Of a stretch of 64,000 nt of DNA, positions 45,265 to 57,149 are shown in pieces; positions within the stretch are counted from its first letter, which is position 1, and each line of letters opens with the position of its first letter. This DNA comes from Paramarasmius palmivorus (Eukaryota; Basidiomycota; Agaricomycetes; Agaricales; Marasmiaceae). The notes under the pieces were generated by a model. The model worked only from the letters and a program-made list of their open reading frames with translations, was not told where the DNA came from and made no database searches. The stretch is from NCBI GenBank assembly GCA_037176845.1, contig JAYKXP010000023.1:434001-498000 (forward strand). Direction: 5' to 3'. The position numbers and the translations under genes are program-made.

Positions 45265-45600
45265 TTTTCAGCAGAATTTGGAATGCGGTACAAGCATATG
45301 AGTAGCAGAACGACGAGGACTCGAATGGCTCGCGTTCACGCAGCCATCCAAGGAAACTTTGTTCGATATCTGGGTATTGCTTACCGACGGTTCATATATA
45401 TCCGGCGCTGTATCGCTGTTCAAGGACGTCAAGGCTCAGGTCCAATCGGTAATAGATAAAATAGTATAGCGTACTCTTGTGACAATCAACTGTGGTGAAA
45501 GGCATTACTGAATGAGAGCTCTGTAGTCAGTTAAAAGTTTTCCAATTCAATGAATGTTCTTATAACTCCAATATCGCTTCCAGAAGTTGACACGGAATCC
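45265..45600 (+). pseudogene. GH76 fragment
   Basis: Traces of the intact gene at 7828 are visible: IWNAVQ, then GNFVRYLGIAYRRF and, after a gap, MNVLITPISLPEVD. Frames differ and stops intervene. It is directly joined to the F-box relic, so two gene fragments were fused by rearrangement. Confidence 0.6.
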
Positions 45601-45838
45601 GTCGGTGTGCCGGAGGAGCCTAGTCAGAGATCCGTGTCGCTGGGCTGTTTCTACTCCATAAAATGCGATAGCGACAAAAGCCATGCCTAGAAAGAGTAGG
45701 TTTGAATCGGTCGATAAGGGCTTATAACGGACTTAAACGGTCTAGGCTATGATGAGAAGGGGGAGATCTAGAAGATGGGTCGGATCGCAATGGAATAAAA
45801 GAAGGCAATGGTTAACGTGTTGAGCTGAATCTTTCACC

Positions 45839-45910
45839 TTCGCTGTGGCGTAGTGGCTCATCGCTTGTTATGGTACAGGTGATGGCAGGGTTCAATTCCC
45901 TGCAGCGAGG
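45839..45910 (+). other. tRNA-like repeat (SINE-like), copy 1
   Basis: The 5' TTCGCTG pairs with 3' CAGCGAG. TGGCGTAGTGG fits an A box, and CAGGG-TTCAATT-CCCTG is a perfect T arm with a B box. The anticodon arm is irregular (6-base loop), so it is not a clear tRNA gene. The flanking GTTAACGTGTTGAGCT is shared with copies at 47202 and 49393. Confidence 0.5.
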
Positions 45911-46269
45911 GTAATAGCGTCGAAGATCTGCTTTCTTTTTACTTGCGTGTCCTCTCTTCAGAGCATCAACACCGTTCTATGAAGATTCCGAGCGCGCAAC
46001 GAGAATACTAGAGAAATGCGCGGGTTGAAGTGTTTGCGATAGCTGAGTGTTGGTAAAAAGATACTGTAGCAATAGTATTATTGTTTCATCATGAAGAGGA
46101 CGGCACATTACCGGCCTCTGGAACCAAGGCTGCGTTTAGCAAACCGAGGTGTAGCTCGTCAGGTTTCTGTAATGTCTCTTGCATGAGATTCCCTGTGGAC
46201 AGGAAGTTTCTACTCACGCGTTTGAATCATGCATCCATCGCTTCATCCGTAATTCGTTCTTGGTAACTG

Positions 46270-47060
46270 GTTCCACGAAGGAGAACGGTCTAGGCTGTGG
46301 TGAGAAGAGAAGACGCGAGATCGTGATGGTATGAGAGAAGGGTAGTCACGTTGATTAGCACGTTACGGCACGGGCTTCGCAATCTTTCCTCGCTACCACC
46401 ACGTCCCCTCTACTCTCATGTCGCTCATCGTCTCTGCCGGTCTTACTCCCTGCCAGCCATAGCTTTATACGCAACCTTCTGGATGATACCTCGGCTGACG
46501 ATGTGAATTACAGCGTCAATAGGTATGCTTTCATCTTGCTCTGCATCGTGCTTGTTGATGAACTAAGCTCACAGAGCCGCCTGCTCCGAGCTGATACGCT
46601 CGGTGTGTTATAACTTCTGACATCGACACAGTACCTTTCTCATACTGCCACCAGCAATGTCTTTCAACTCGGATCTATAGTGAAGATAGGCTATTGTACG
46701 TCACCGTTCTGTTGCTCTGCTTCCCTTTGCCCATCTTCCCTGCTGACTTGTTCCGTAGGTTCAATTATCCGGAACGCCTGACGCTGTGGAAGAATGGATG
46801 CGCCCCATCCCGTTTAGCCACCCGCAAGCATAGAATTGCAAGAGAGCTCAATAGTCACCCCAACGAATACAGTGGGGGATGCTGCTATCATAGGGTTATT
46901 GGTATGTCAACACACAATTCCCCTGTACCCAGCCCTTACCAGTATCCAGCACCAGATCAATCGATCACCCTTGGACTCGGAGATACAGCTCAACAAACGC
47001 ACCCCCCACGTCTACGTTCCCAAGTCCTGCTTCATTTGCCATGGTTGATTAGGATCTGTA
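46270..47060 (+). repeat. Repeat unit R, copy 4 (truncated)
   Basis: It carries the start block (CTAGGCTGTGGTGAGAAGAG), the TACGGCACGGGCTTCGCAAT block and GATGATACCTCGGCTGACGA with the GT donor at ~46522. The right half is rearranged. Confidence 0.55.
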
Positions 47061-47201
47061 CATAATCACACGTATGCTGTTATTATCGTCTTGAACAGAT
47101 TTGAACAGTCTAGGCTATGGTGAGAAGGATGAGAGATCAGATTGTGATGAAATGAAAGAAGGATAGTCACATTGGTTAACACGTTGAGCTTACCTTTTCA
47201 C

Positions 47202-47262
47202 CTCCACTGTGGCGTAGTGGATCATCTCTGGTCACGGTACGAGTACATGTGATGGCAGGGTG
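47202..47262 (+). other. tRNA-like repeat (SINE-like), copy 2
   Basis: The A box TGGCGTAGTGG and the flank AACACGTTGAGCTTACC are kept; the B box is lost. Confidence 0.4.
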
Positions 47263-47490
47263 TTGTCTGTATTTGCGTAGTCCACTTTTCAGTAACGCCG
47301 TAGTGTAGATAAAGACGGGTGTCGAACGAGAATACGAAGGTGTTTGTGATTGCCGAGTGTGGAAAATACGTATTCTTGTAGCGACAAAGTAAAATGTTCC
47401 GATCTGGATGCTTTAGAACAAGATAGATGCAGGGGGAGAGGTGATAAAGAGGAATCTCCCAAACGCACTGAGGTCCTGTTACGTCATTAC

Positions 47491-47520
47491 CGGCAGCTTC
47501 GAGGTATATATAGGGAGTCG
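47491..47520 (+). promoter_or_regulatory. TATA promoter of the F-box/LRR gene at 47560
   Basis: GGCAGCTTCGAGGTATATAT with AGGGAGTCG, as upstream of 14672 and 62313, at the same distance from the start codon. Confidence 0.6.
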
Positions 47521-47559
47521 TTCAGTGATACCCATTTGCGTGTCGCTCTAACCCCAAAT

Positions 47560-49159
47560 ATGCCGTGAGTCATTACCCAAATTTTCAAAAGATAAGTTGG
47601 TGACGGGGTTTCTTTCTAGGTTATACATTCTTCCAGAAATTCTCACCGAAATCTTCTTGAACGCTGTAGACACAAACGGAATCACCGACCATGATCCTAC
47701 CGTCGCCATGTCTTTGAGCATGGTTTGCTCCACTTGGCGTTCGGTAGCCCTGTCAATATCCGCGATATGGGCACGTATCTCCGCTTATTTCGATTTCGAT
47801 GGCGAGCAAGACTTCCAATACCCTACCGGCGTTCTCCAACGCCTCGAACTTCACCTGACCCGTTCTCGGAGTGAACTTCTCGAAGTCACTCTAAAGATCG
47901 CATCCTTTCACGAAACACAAGGTGTTACCGGCTACCTTAGGGCTCCAGCCGAAGTTGCCAATACCATCAATCCACCGGAGCTTCTGCCGCTTTTAAGGGC
48001 TATCTTATCCGAATCCCATCGTATCAGGATGCTATCCCTACCTACGGAGGATAAGTTATCACAACTCGAAGCACTGTCTCTCCTCCGACCGTTCACGTGG
48101 AAAAATCTACACTCTATCGATATCAAAGTCGACTTTGATGATGATGATGCTGAAGCAGCGACTGAGCTCGTGGAGTTGTTTGGCATCTCCAATCCCAACC
48201 TACGTCGTATACGGTTCTCCAATACCCGAGGGCATTTTCCGACTACTCTGTCCAGCTCCTTTCCTCCTTCCCAAATCACCCATTTGCATGTTGGATACAT
48301 ATTGAACACTACGGCCTTTCATTATCTGTCCCATTTTCCCGCGCTAGTGTCAGCGGAACTCGGTATTTGGAAAAGGATAAACGTGGGGTACGAGAGCGAT
48401 GAAGATGTACAAGAGCCTGAGCAGCCGCGTCTTGTGTTACCACATCTCCGTTCACTCAGTCTCGATCTATGCCCTGGCAATATCCATATCGATGGCGATC
48501 TTAACGCAACCTATCTCTTTCACGATGCCCTCACCTTACCCTCACTGAAAAATCTCGCATATACGTCCAAACGCATGGTCAACTGCAAATCAGACGGCCA
48601 CTCGGAGAACTTCGTCGCCTCCCTCTCACAAATGCTCGAGCGTTCCAATTACCCAGTCTTGTCCTTCCGGCTCGAGTGCATACCAATCATTGATTCGTAC
48701 CTGGTGTGGCTCTTGAAGCAGTTGCCGCTCCTGGAGGTATTCGAAGTTCGAGGTGCAGATGGAATCTCGATACTTCACAACATTTACTGTGACCATGGAT
48801 TCGAGGATGATATATTCACCACCACGAGTCAATTGCTTGAAGCGTTGACATTGACTCCCACCAATGCGCAGCTCCTGCCTCGGCTCAGGCGAATTATCTT
48901 ATGGACCCGTACCGACTGGAGAGAGGATTGTTATCCCTTTGAGACATTACTCGAATCTCGTATGCGAGGTTTTCGTCCGCTGGAGTCTGCATATTTGCAT
49001 CTGGTCGACGAGGGCCCGGATACAAAGTGGACTTTTGATTGGAGATGCTTGAAGGCGTTGCAGGAAAATGGAATGGCAGTTAAAGTTGTGCAACGCTTTA
49101 GTTCGAACGGCCGTCCTTGCGATGACAGCCGCGCGAAGGTCCTGTTTGGGTATGAGTGA
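47560..49159 (+). CDS. F-box/LRR protein, intact, 514 aa
   Basis: Exon 1 is five coding bases (47560-47564, ATGCC), the intron is 47565-47619, and exon 2 runs to 49159. The F-box reads LYILPEILTEIFLNAVDTNG, followed by VCSTWRSVALSISAIWARIS. The leucine-rich part includes FGISNPNLRRIRFSNTRG, LVLPHLRSLSLDLCPG and MLERSNYPVLSFRLE, ending VLFGYE as in the paralogue at 14672. The likely role is a substrate receptor of an SCF ubiquitin ligase. All relics in the window align to this or the 14.7-kb gene, making these two the best templates of the local family. Confidence 0.85.
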
Positions 49160-49789
49160 TTTGAAGTGTTGGAATGTGACGTTTTTCGTTGTACTTATCA
49201 CCTGTCCGGAGGTATAACTACTCTGTATAAAAAAATGCCTGGAAAAAGGTGGTTCAATTCGATTGATAAGGATTTGTGCCCATTCAGATGTCCCCGAACA
49301 GACTTGAACGATCTATGCTGTGATGAAAAGGTCAGATCGAGATGGAATGAAGGAAGGGCATGCTTAACACGTTGAGCTTAACCTTTCATCTCCCCACTGG
49401 CGCAGTGGCTCATCGCTTGTTACGGTACAAGTGACAGCGATGGTCCAAGGATTGATGTTTTGTTTTGTTTTTACTTGCGTCTTCTCCCTTCAGCGCTCTT
49501 CAGGACACCAGCGCCATACTATGCCTTGGCCTGATGGGATGTTGAGCGGGCAACGGGAGAAGTGTTTGTGATAGGTGAGTGTAGAAAAATACTATAGTAA
49601 TGATGATACGAGCATGACTACTTTCCATAATTTTATCGTTTCATCATGGACAGAGCCGCATGGGTACTGACAGCTTGAACTAAGAACTGAGATCGTCAGG
49701 TTTCTGTCGTGTCTCTTGCATTAGATTCCCTGTGGACAAGGAATTCCCAATCCCGCGTTTGAATCACCGATGGTACATTCATCGCTTCA
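49160..49789. other. No gene; contains tRNA-like repeat copy 3 (49393-49450)
   Basis: The GGCGCAGTGGCTCATCGCTT box and the AACACGTTGAGCTTAACC flank match the copies at 45839 and 47202. No protein gene is recognised. Confidence 0.4.
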
Positions 49790-51600
49790 TCCCTAATTAG
49801 TAGCTGGTTCAACGAAGGGGAGCGGTCTAGGCTGTGGTGAGAAGGCAGAGAAGACGCGAGATCGTGATGGTATGAAAGAAAGGCAGTCACGTTGGTTAGC
49901 ACGTTGCTAACACGTTTTGAGTTTACGGCACAAATTTCTTTCTTCGCTACCACCACGTCCCCACTACTCTCACGTCGCTCATCGTCTCTGCCGGTCTAGC
50001 TCCCTGCAAGCCGTGGCTTTATAAACAACCTTCTGGATGATACTTCGATTGACTATCCCAATTACAGCGACAATAGGTATGTTTTCATCTTCTGCACAGT
50101 GCTTGTTGATGAACCAGGCTCACAGAGTAGCCTGTTACGCCTGGATACGCTCGGTGCGTTATCACTTCTGACATCGAAACAGCCCTTTGCCCATCGTCCT
50201 TGCCGGCTTTACTCCGTAGGTCCAACGCCTGACGCTGTAGAAGGGTGGATGCGAAGAAGCTCTGGTACGTCATCACGCAATTTTGAATCGCTGTGGTCAG
50301 TCTTACTCACGTTCAACGTTAGCTTCTCAACGATCTCAACTCCAACTCAACTTTACCACGCATTCGACGTTACCCTCGAGCTCAGTATCCCTGAACATGC
50401 TACCCTCCGTCAAGAGAAACCCAGACGTTCCGAACAAGCTACACCTCCGCACCCCATGGCTAGCCGCTAGAGGTGCAATCACATCTCTATTCCTCCACTT
50501 TTCTCGCCTATCCTTGGGTGGTTCAGCTGTCCGGACCGCTCAGTATTGGAGAGGTTACATACGAAGAAGAATGCGCTATTGGATCGTAAGGATAATGGTA
50601 CGCCAACACACGGGTCTCCATCCTCAGACTTACTCACATTCAATCCGACTGAATGCTACAACCTACCAAATAATCGCAGATGTTCGTGTTCACCTCAGTC
50701 TCTCGCCCTAATCAATCATCTCCTTGCAGGCATGTCCCTTGCTCAGATCCCCGCATGAAGATCACACATCGACGGATACAGAACGGTTGGATCTACGGAA
50801 CGTATGTCCCCGTACCTCTCCTCCCTATCCTTCCGCTCATGCTCGATATCAGCCCTTCTACCGACCCACCGGCATAGAACGCCACCCGAACGAATATCGT
50901 GGAGGATGCTGCCAGATTGCACTATTATTGATATGTCAACACACGATTCCCCTCTACCCAGCCGTTACCCAGTACTGGATCAATCAATCTTGTACTCGGA
51001 AATACCGCTCAACAAACGCACCTACCACGTTCACGTTTCCAAGCCCTTCATCGCTAGCGATTAATCTGCAGGTGGTACCCACTGTGCGGAAGGGAGCATA
51101 GGATATGGAATTGCATGTGCTTAGGGTACATATTCTCTTCCTCCCTTTCCCGTCGCTTTACTTATTGCTGATATTAGGACATGGCCTTGGTATACATGCC
51201 CATTGTGAAGAATACCCTCCAACCAACCCAAATACCGGCTCGAGGGAGAGTTTGCAGAAGCGATCGATTTCAGGTACTCCGCCGTTGTTTCATACCCGAT
51301 GAAATGCTCATCCCCGTGCAGATCGATTGCGGTTCCTGTATCGTTCCTCTCTTTCCGCTTGTTCTACTCAATCTCAAAGTCCCAGCTCCGCTTCCCAATT
51401 TCCCACCTACCAATAACATCAAGAGAGACGTTGGAAGGAGGGAGATCGGGTGTTGGGGTGTTCTTTGTTGGGAGGAGAAACGATAGGCAGCGAGGGGAGT
51501 TGCTATGCGTCTGTACAGCTTCATTCGTTCCCTGACGCAGTTGTTATCTATTTATCGTACCAATGAAAACTAAACCAAAAGGTTTCGTGGTGTAGAATAT
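49790..51600 (+). repeat. Repeat unit R, copy 5 (near full length)
   Basis: It starts GAGCGGTCTAGGCTGTGGTG and keeps most blocks in order, including GTGGAGGATGCTGCCAGATT and the AGGGAGCATAGGATATGGAA exon-like block. It ends immediately before the complete tRNA-Gly at 51601. Confidence 0.6.
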
Positions 51601-51699
51601 TGCATTAAGAGAGAATCGAACCCCCGGCGGGTCGAGAAATTTGGATTCCGCAGGACCAGAAAATGGCAACGACCCAGGTTACCACTACCCCATTAATGC
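51601..51699 (-). tRNA. tRNA-Gly(GCC) with intron
   Basis: The acceptor GCATTAA pairs with TTAATGC, the anticodon stem is GGTCG/CGACC, the loop is TTGCCA with anticodon GCC, and the T arm is GGGGG-TTCGATT-CTCTC (two G-U pairs). An intron of about 27 bases follows position 37. It looks functional, although the T stem is weaker than in the copy at 60868. Confidence 0.75.
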
Positions 51700-51991
51700 T
51701 AGGCCAGGTTTCGCTTTATTTCCCCCATTGATTCTGCGTTTGTAATGGATGCTCTTATACCGACTTGGCATAAAGTGTCAAAAAATTGTACACAGACATG
51801 GATCTGAGTGTCGTGGGTCGGGTAATGAAGTTGGATAGAAATGACCACTACCCCATTAATGCTACAACACTTTCCTTATATCGGTGTTTTATAAGTTTAA
51901 CTGAATGAAACGGAATTATTCACTGACAAAGGACCCGGAAGGTAAACGTTTGCCACGGAAGTGAAAAATAGACAACTCAGGGACGTCATAC

Positions 51992-52088
51992 TGCATTGAG
52001 AGGGAATCGAACCCCCGGCGGGTCGAGGAGTCACTAACCACGACCAACTTCATGGCAACGACCCAGGTTACCACTACCCCATCAATGC
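51992..52088 (-). tRNA. tRNA-Gly(GCC) with intron
   Basis: The acceptor GCATTGA pairs with TCAATGC, a compensatory change from the neighbouring copy. The stem GGTCG/CGACC, anticodon GCC and T arm GGGGG-TTCGATT-CCCTC are all intact. The ~25-base intron is unrelated in sequence to the others. Confidence 0.85.
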
Positions 52089-52213
52089 GGCGCGATTTTG
52101 AGTTTACTGTGATATCAGAACAATTCCTGAGTTGAGCGGGCACTCGAGCTGGTCCCGATTCAAATTGTCGCCCCCTTCAGGACTAGAGCGAGCAGGTAAA
52201 ATTGCAATCCTAC

Positions 52214-52275
52214 TGTATTGAGAAGGAATTGAACCCCCAGCAACTCAAGCAGTAGATATCACCACTACCCCATGC
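52214..52275 (-). pseudogene. tRNA-Gly pseudogene
   Basis: It keeps a T-arm-like GGGGGTTCAATTCC and the D-arm end GGGGTAGTGGT on the minus strand, but the anticodon arm is deleted. Another 20-base fragment lies at 51843-51862. Confidence 0.6.
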
Positions 52276-52680
52276 TGGGGCTGTTATGTGTCCGCAAACC
52301 CAATTCTCCCGGACTGCTAGAGTTACATTTTGGTTACATCAAACGTGTCGCTAATGTAGTTCAGAAAACCTCTCTTTATCGTGCGTATTCCCTCAAATCA
52401 GGTACTATTCCTTTGAGGTGTTATAAATGCTACCTGCTCTGAATGACACAGTATTGATTAAGTCCTGTGCTGTACCGTTCCGAATCACAGAGGAAGGATG
52501 CGTGTTGGCATCTAGACGCCAACTAGACGCCCGAATGTTTACATAATAAACTTCTTATCGATAAAGCAGATCGATTGCCTCAGGTTGCTCAACGACTACC
52601 ATTTGCATTCATCGTGAGTTGGTGATCATGGCTTTAACACCATGGGCTACTAGCTCTGACATCTACGTAGCTAGATAACA

Positions 52681-53557
52681 ATGTCCTCGAACACACTCCC
52701 ACCCGAGATTTGGCTGAAGATCTTCCAACACCAAACGACACCCGACTTATACCCTATGCTTCTCAGCTCAAAATCGTTCTACGCACTGGTGAAAGAAGAG
52801 ATGTATAAAGAAATATCTCTTGCCTCACCTCGGAATATCGTCAAGTTTCTCCTTCACATCAAAAAGAATGACAATGTCGCGCAGAAAGTCCTATCTCTGC
52901 GATTCAATCACCGGTACGCAATAAATCCCTACCAACCGATTGGCTATTTCTCAAGTATTACCTTCAAGTCATATGCTATATGTCAATGACAACCATCTTG
53001 GCTCCATCTTTCGACTGTCACAAACAACTCTCCCCCGACTCGTAAACCTACGCATCTTACGACTATACGGCGTCCCACGGAACAGGAACGCAACTCTAAA
53101 CCCCTACTATTTCAGTAATATCCTGAACGACTGCACATTCCCCCATCTTCGAATATTCGAAACAGACGTCATGCTAATGCCGGAAACCATTGATGACTTT
53201 CTGATACGACATCAGAATACAATCGAGGTTCTTTCTCTACGTAGTGCTTGGCATGGGATATTTAGTATAGAACCACCAGTGACATGTGGCAAGTTGGTGA
53301 CGTTTATGGGTTTACCGTTTCTTGTTGGCTATTGGCTAAGGATGATTGACACTCCGGTTTTACAAAGAGTGGTGGTGTATGTTGGGTTGAAGGACGAGCT
53401 TGGGAGGCTTTTGGAGGATATCGGGCAATTGCCCGTTGGGACTCGGGAGTTGGAGTTTAGGGCGTATGGTGAAGTAAAGGGGGCAGATATTCAGGATGAG
53501 ATTTCCAGGCATCCTTTTGATGTTGAGGTGGTGGAGGTTACTGAAGCGTTTGATTAG
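52681..53557 (+). CDS. F-box protein, 273 aa, two exons
   Basis: Exon 1 (52681-52913) starts MSSNTLPPEIWLKIFQHQTT, the F-box. The intron 52914-52968 splits FNHR|HMLYVND exactly as in the paralogue at 39678, but its 55-base length is not a multiple of three, so splicing is needed. Exon 2 carries LPRLVNLRILRLYGVPR and FPHLRIFETDVMLM and ends VEVTEAFD. It is about two-thirds identical to the paral­ogue by eye. The likely role is an SCF substrate receptor. Confidence 0.8.
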
Positions 53558-54069
53558 AGTGGTGGACGACTCCTTTGCTTCGGTTAAGGAGCACTCAGTG
53601 ATTCTACAGTAGGGAATAGAGTGGCATGTGTCATATCTTTGTATTTGAATAGAGACCATGGAACGCATTTTGCGCCACGAAACCCAAGGCTGTTCGGCAG
53701 ATGAACATGGTATTGAAGAGATTATCGCACGTTCGAGGTCCTCACACTGAACATTTGTACTAACAACTACCACTGGTGGATACTGTATGATCCTTGCCCC
53801 ATGAAAGGGTGTAGAATTTTGCGGGCCTGCAAGCTCTCTGGCAATATTGAATCGTTTCTGATGTCCCGGTCTCAACGCTTGACCATAAGATCATTCCATC
53901 AGAATGAAAATTATTACTCGCTTTGTTCCAATGGAAGGCTAAGAATATATTTTGGTCTGCTATATTAGATACCATTATGGACATACGATTCGATGTGCGA
54001 TCAAGTCATATCTTGTCTGTTTTCTTGATATCTGTGACACCGTTAGTACGCGAATGTCCCTGTTACTGC
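53558..54069. other. No gene recognised
   Basis: The downstream flank of the F-box gene. Minus frames overlap it but are shadows. Confidence 0.35.
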
Positions 54070-54200
54070 GCGGCTCAAGAACAGACGCCTCTCGGGAGGA
54101 TTCCTTCTGAAATCCTATCAGATATCCTCCATAACATCGAGACTCACGGAGTGCTATCCGTCACCTTGGGCGTCTACTCAAGTCGACATCACCAAAAATA
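54070..54200 (+). pseudogene. Possible F-box remnant
   Basis: LGRIPSEILSDILHNIETHG resembles the first helix of an F-box (P-x-E-I-L-x-x-I-L). It stops after ~40 more codons and nothing leucine-rich follows. Weak support. Confidence 0.3.
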
Positions 54201-54466
54201 GCTCGTCGTTGGCAGATTTAGGGTGTCTAGATATTTATTTCGAGTGCGCCGCCCGGTCAGTAGATAAAGCACTTACGAGTCTGGCTACTCGCTGTCAATT
54301 TGGACGTCACGAAAGAATTGTGGAAAACAGAGGGGTAGATTGGTAGCACGATGCGATCAGGAACCCCTCGTCCCATCCTGCGTCTTTGGTGTAAGAGTCA
54401 CTCAACCAAGTACATGAAATCCATGTGGACAGTCACAAACAGCCAATCGTACCTCATGTTCCAGGT

Positions 54467-54883
54467 TCACCCATGTCGACAATAAGCCGAGCGAATGTTG
54501 AAAATGTGACGATGTGATTCCCGAAAAAACATGGGCGTTAGGGGACGAGAAATGGTAGCGGGGAGGGGCTGACGATACTGGATCACAAGCAGGAAAATGG
54601 AGAGGAAGGTTGGTGTATATTGATTCACGTATATCGCTGAGATGTTCAAGTCTTCAAGACTCCCGTAGGTGGATATATGATCAGGCAAGCGTAAAATGAG
54701 CAGAACTAGAACAAAGTACCACGTATCGAGGGTTTCTGTATTGGGTTTCATTAGGGAAGGAAAGAAACATCTTTGATATGATCTTGACAGAAGTTGGATC
54801 GAAGAGCCTGGAACAGATAGATTAAGGGAAGAGCGAAACAGAACTAGCGTACCGGATGGTGAACGAGCTAAACGAGCTGGCAT
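54467..54883 (-). pseudogene. Seven-helix membrane protein relic (DUF6533-like, tentative)
   Basis: The minus strand shows DTWYFVLVLLILRLPDHI and FFRESHRHIFNIRSAY, recalling the RDGTW-helix and the C-terminal SHLxLNxR segment of Agaricomycete DUF6533 proteins. A related block lies at 58560-58700 (SHRHIFSIRSSYCRHW). Both lack the rest of the protein. Confidence 0.35.
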
Positions 54884-55284
54884 CGCGTGCGATATTTGAT
54901 TTTTAGGAATAGTAGTGTAGAGACCGCACCCATTCTGGGCACATTTTTTATCTGGGTTCTCGTCGAAGAAAGTCTTCTAGATCAGATATAGAGTCAGGCC
55001 AAGAATTCTACCCGTAGAAATGACCCGACGTGCCGTACAGTTATCAGTCGACTCTAGGAGCGGGGTGAATACGAGAGGCAGTGCGATTGATCATAGCCAT
55101 AAAGACGAATGTGGCACATATCAAGTACGTGATAAAACTCGGTGGCCGTCGCCTCAATTGCATTTCTTGATACTGTTCAATTTTGCCAGTGATGAACCTC
55201 TGGAAGAAAGGCGCTCCAGAATGAGTAAGTCTGACTTACTCGATAAGAACTTGTAGACGCTCACCTGTCTGCTAGTATCGTCTT

Positions 55285-55560
55285 GAGCCCGCAGTGAGAA
55301 GGGACAGAAGACAGGTCAGAAGAGATCATGGTGGTATGAAAGAAGACCAATCACGTTAGCTACCATGTTGATAACACGTTTTGATGTTACGGCAGAGGCT
55401 TCTCAATCTTTCTTCCCTACCACCACCTCCGTTCGACTCTCAGTTCCGCACGGTAAGGTTCGCTCATTTCCACGACCTGATCCTCAATTTGAAACGGATC
55501 TAGGTTACCACCTTGAATGGCTATGCCGGTTACACCGACGTGACATGCTCAGTTAACACT
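55285..55560 (+). repeat. Repeat unit R, copy 6 (5' part only)
   Basis: It matches the R start: GAGATCATGGTGGTATGAAA, AACACGTTTTGATGTTACGG and TCTTTCTTCCCTACCACCAC. The later blocks are missing. Confidence 0.6.
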
Positions 55561-55858
55561 GGCCGTGTGTCAGGCAGGTGTTAATTCTGAAAGTCCTTAT
55601 ATCATGGTGATTATCCATACTGAGAAGCGGCTAGATTGCTTCACTGTTGAGAATCAATAGCCATCACTGTCGTATCCGCCAGGTAGAAATTAAGCACTTG
55701 GCACTGTTTTGATGATTATCAGATAGGTGATATCAAACTTGCTGATCCACCAAATGCCCAGTGCGAAATGCTAATTACTATCCTTCCACTCCCCTTACTT
55801 ATTCGTGACTCTCCGGTAACCTTGGAGTTGTGAGTAACATAGAATTCAGATGGGAGAG
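55561..55858. other. No gene recognised
   Basis: Short spacer. No frame or RNA recognised. Confidence 0.35.
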
Positions 55859-57149
55859 TTACGTGAACGCCTCTCCTGACTGACTATCGCTCCGTTTGGG
55901 TCCCAGACAGATTTTTGTAAAAAAATCACAACGATTAATGAGATAGGATAGAGTCCCTAAATGGTATCGTTTAGCCGTTTTACATGAGGCTTGACTGAGA
56001 TGAACACGCACCACGAGCCCCAACGTAAGTGCTTCGATGACGCCTTTTGCACACAACCACGCAAAGGAGACGTCCTTGACATTTGAGTTTGTGATAATCG
56101 TGAATGTGCCAAATAGAATCTAGGTACAGATTCTCAGTTGTACTCGCCGACCGTATATCATCTCGAGCCTTACATACCGCAATCACTGTGTACAGTACAC
56201 CGCTTTCCACCATTATCACCAATATTCTCTCTGAATACGCACTGTGACTACCAGCGCTGATGTATTCGCGTACTGCCTTTTTGTGTAACCTGATCTCATT
56301 ATCAGATTTGGAAGTGACGGGAAACATTCTTGGGGCTCACCAGGTATAATACCATAACGATATGGTTATGGTGACATTGGTGCATACAGTGAGCGCATAG
56401 CCGACAATTCTGACTGAGTTGCATTTTCCGGTTTGGTCATTCCCGTCGACAAGATAGCACGCAATAAGCACAACGTCTGACACTAAAAATATTGAATTCT
56501 GAGTGAAGCTGTCGACTGGAGTGCAGATTGGCAACGCACCCGCTGTGCATGACAACATCAACGTAGGTACGACCATTGCACATCCGCTTTTCCACAGAGA
56601 CGCGACCCGCCAATACATGACGAAGTCTCCTAAAAATGACTTTTTTGCACTTTAGTGATCATCAGGGTTGGGGTAGGTAGGACGTACATTGATGTACACG
56701 GTTGCGCTCACAATGACAAAATATCTGGCCCACAAATTTTCGAACCCCGTTTGGTCTCCTTCGAGGTCTCCTGCTACTATCTTCCCTTGAGAGGATACGA
56801 AAATGGAGAGGATAACCACCGGCACTCCTGACAATATTAGCATGAGGACAAGCGCTATGACTAGCATTATTCTTGCTCTTGGCAACCTGGCGGGTGTCCA
56901 TCTTCGTCTGCAGTTTCAGCGAGGAGAAATACCAGAGGTCGACAGAAAGGTGGAAGGGGTACCTACTGGAGAGCCACAAAAATGATTAGAAGGATCAATT
57001 GTGTACCTGTTCATTACAGAACGTGAGTAGTAGATGATCACAGTTGCAGAGTTAGGCTCACCGTACATCACTGCCAATATCACAATCTGTGCAACAGACA
57101 AGACGAGCCTTTGACCAGTCATCGGCAGCATTTCACTGGATTGGGGCAT
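55859..57149 (-). CDS. Seven-helix membrane protein of unknown function
   Basis: The start exon from 57149 reads MPQSSEMLPMTGQRLVLSVA. Next come TQLILLIIFVALQ, then RARIMLVIALVLMLILSG with a lumenal loop to FENLWARYFVIVSATVYIN, an exon with DFVMYWRVASLWKSGCAMVV, a helix SIFLVSDVVLIACYLVDGN, and near the end ERILVIMVESGVLYTVI followed, after an intron, by ILFGTFTIITNS and VIEALTLGLVVRVHLS. The order of helices and the ESGxLY motif fit a large Agaricomycete family of GPCR-like proteins without known ligand. Most junctions are GT-AG with matching phase. The one between YIN and DFVMYW is off by one base in my reading, so a frameshift or unusual splice is possible. Confidence 0.65.
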
